Shown here piece by piece: positions 62,893 to 64,000 of a stretch of DNA of 64,000 nucleotides (positions are counted from its first letter, which is position 1; each line of letters begins with the position of its first letter). The notes under the pieces were generated by a model, which saw nothing but the letters and a program-made list of their open reading frames with translations, had not been told where the DNA came from and did no database searches. The DNA comes from Dendrophyllia cribrosa. Lineage: Eukaryota; Cnidaria; Anthozoa; Scleractinia; Dendrophylliidae. The DNA is taken from contig JAJLRJ010000013.1 of assembly GCA_024195265.1 (NCBI GenBank), positions 14,244,322 to 14,308,321 on the forward strand, in the 5' to 3' direction. Position numbers and translations under genes: made by a program.

Positions 62893-63792
62893 TTGAGGAA
62901 AATCCACAAAATCCTCAAGTTCGAGCAGAGGGCGTGGATGGAGCCATACATCTCCCTGAACACCGAGCTCAGGAAGAAGGCCACTTCCGACTTCGAGAAG
63001 AACTTCTTCAAGTTCATGAACAACTCCGTCTTCGGTAAGACAATGGAGAACCTCAGAAATCGAATCGACATGAAGCTTGTCCGACCGCACGAGCAAGACA
63101 AGATGAGAAAGCTTATCGCAAGCCCACTGTTTACTAGAGCAGCGGTCTTTGGAAGCAAACTGGCGGGAATCCAGATGCAGAGGGAGAAAATCCTCTTCAA
63201 CCGATCAGTCTACACAGGCATGTGCATCCTTGATCTCTCTAAAACACTGATGTACGACTTCTATTACAACCATCTCAAGCTGAAGTACGGTCCGCGAGTA
63301 GACCTACTATACACAGACACCGACTCCCTACTCCTCGAGATCAAGACGGATGATGTCTATAAAGACATGGAGAACCTTCGGGACGAACTCTACGACACAA
63401 GTGACTATCCCAAGGACCATCCACTCCACAGCCAGCTTAACAAGAAGGTCATCGGCAAGATGAAGGACGAGTGCGCGGGTAGGCTGATCTCGGAGGCTGT
63501 GTGTCTTCGCTCGAAGATGTACTCCATCCTTGTGGATAACGCTAAAAACATCAAGAAAGCAAAGGGCACCACCAAGGTTGTCACAAAGAAAGAGATCACC
63601 CACCAGAACTACAAGGACGCCCTCTTCGACCGGCGAACCTTCAAGCACGGGATGGACAGGATCCGAAGCAAAGGCCACCAGATCTTCGGTGAGCATATAA
63701 CCAAGACAGCACTTTCCCCCTTTGACTCCAAGCGCTGGATCAAGGATGATGGGGTCCACACGCTGGCATATGGACACAAAGACACGCGCTAG
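62893..63792 (+). pseudogene. Polinton-like DNA polymerase B, C-terminal part
   Basis: Picks up right after the MITE in the palm domain. Motif B with FMNNSVFGKTMENL and motif C with LYTDTDSLLLEI are intact, followed by a thumb region with KVIGKMKDE and a tail with WIKDDGVHTLAYGH. Stop TAG at 63790-63792. Apart from the insertion the gene looks undamaged. Confidence 0.85.
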
Positions 63793-64000
63793 AGACCAGA
63801 TGGTGGTAACTGAGTGCCAGACGGCACAACCATCAACTTCTCACGAACAAACCCTCTCTTGGGCCCATCGTAAAGGTAATACACCACTGGCTCATTCGGC
63901 TTGGTGACAACTCTCTCAACGTTATAGACCTTTAATGACCAGATTGGATCAGTAGCACGCCTCCCACCGCCTTCCAGCTCGCCAGGCTGATACAAATATC
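63789..64000 (-). CDS. C-terminus of a convergent gene, integrase-like tail
   Basis: Minus-strand frame enters from the right edge and ends at TAG 63791-63789. It encodes YQPGELEGGGRRATDPIWSL, then VVYYLYDGPKRGFVRE and VVPSGTQLPPSG. I recall such tails from integrase-like proteins of Polinton or Ginger elements in cnidarians, where a small beta-barrel follows the catalytic core; the core itself is outside the window. Its stop overlaps that of the polymerase. Confidence 0.45.
   Translation of the reverse strand, partial: YLYQPGELEGGGRRATDPIWSLKVYNVERVVTKPNEPVVYYLYDGPKRGFVREKLMVVPSGTQLPPSGL

Overview
This is eukaryotic nuclear DNA, most likely from an anthozoan cnidarian, plausibly a stony coral. 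The genes are intron-rich with GT-AG splice sites, intergenic DNA is AT-rich and full of short fold-back transposons, and there is a tRNA-derived SINE of a kind I associate with coral genomes. DIRS, Ty3/gypsy and Polinton-like elements are present. The species call is an inference; nothing here is bacterial.

Layout. (1) About 4.9-27.85 kb, plus strand: the last eight coding exons (260 codons plus stop, all phases compatible) of a nardilysin-like M16 metalloprotease (NRDC). Upstream exons were not found and probably lie left of the window. Its introns hold an 81-bp duplication, a 2.7-kb 15-bp minisatellite, several MITEs and, in an 11.4-kb last intron, a degenerate DIRS-type element (16.77-26.95 kb) into which an apparently intact Ty3/gypsy element (19157-23781, 142-bp LTRs, 5-bp target duplication) has inserted. 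(2) 29.9-30.9 kb, minus strand: a single-exon class A GPCR. (3) 31-41 kb: gene-poor DNA with fold-back MITEs, a piggyBac-type MITE and long poly-G runs. (4) 41.84-50.64 kb, plus strand: a four-exon gene for a small secreted six-cysteine protein ending in Gly-Arg-Arg; its second intron holds a 1.6-kb pentanucleotide satellite. (5) 50.6-59.6 kb: repeats, no convincing gene. (6) 59.6-64 kb: a Polinton/Maverick-like protein-primed family B DNA polymerase gene, broken by a small MITE, and a convergent gene running off the right edge whose encoded tail resembles an integrase C-terminus.

The left end carries a 190-bp tandem satellite with a three-unit higher-order period. The most notable items are the recent nested retrotransposon, the head-to-tail terminal-repeat junction in the DIRS element, repeats abutting several NRDC splice acceptors, the small secreted protein with a possible amidation signal, and the convergent polymerase/integrase-like gene pair sharing one CTAG at their stop codons. 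Exons were found by reading frames, splice phase and remembered family motifs; no database or alignment program was used.
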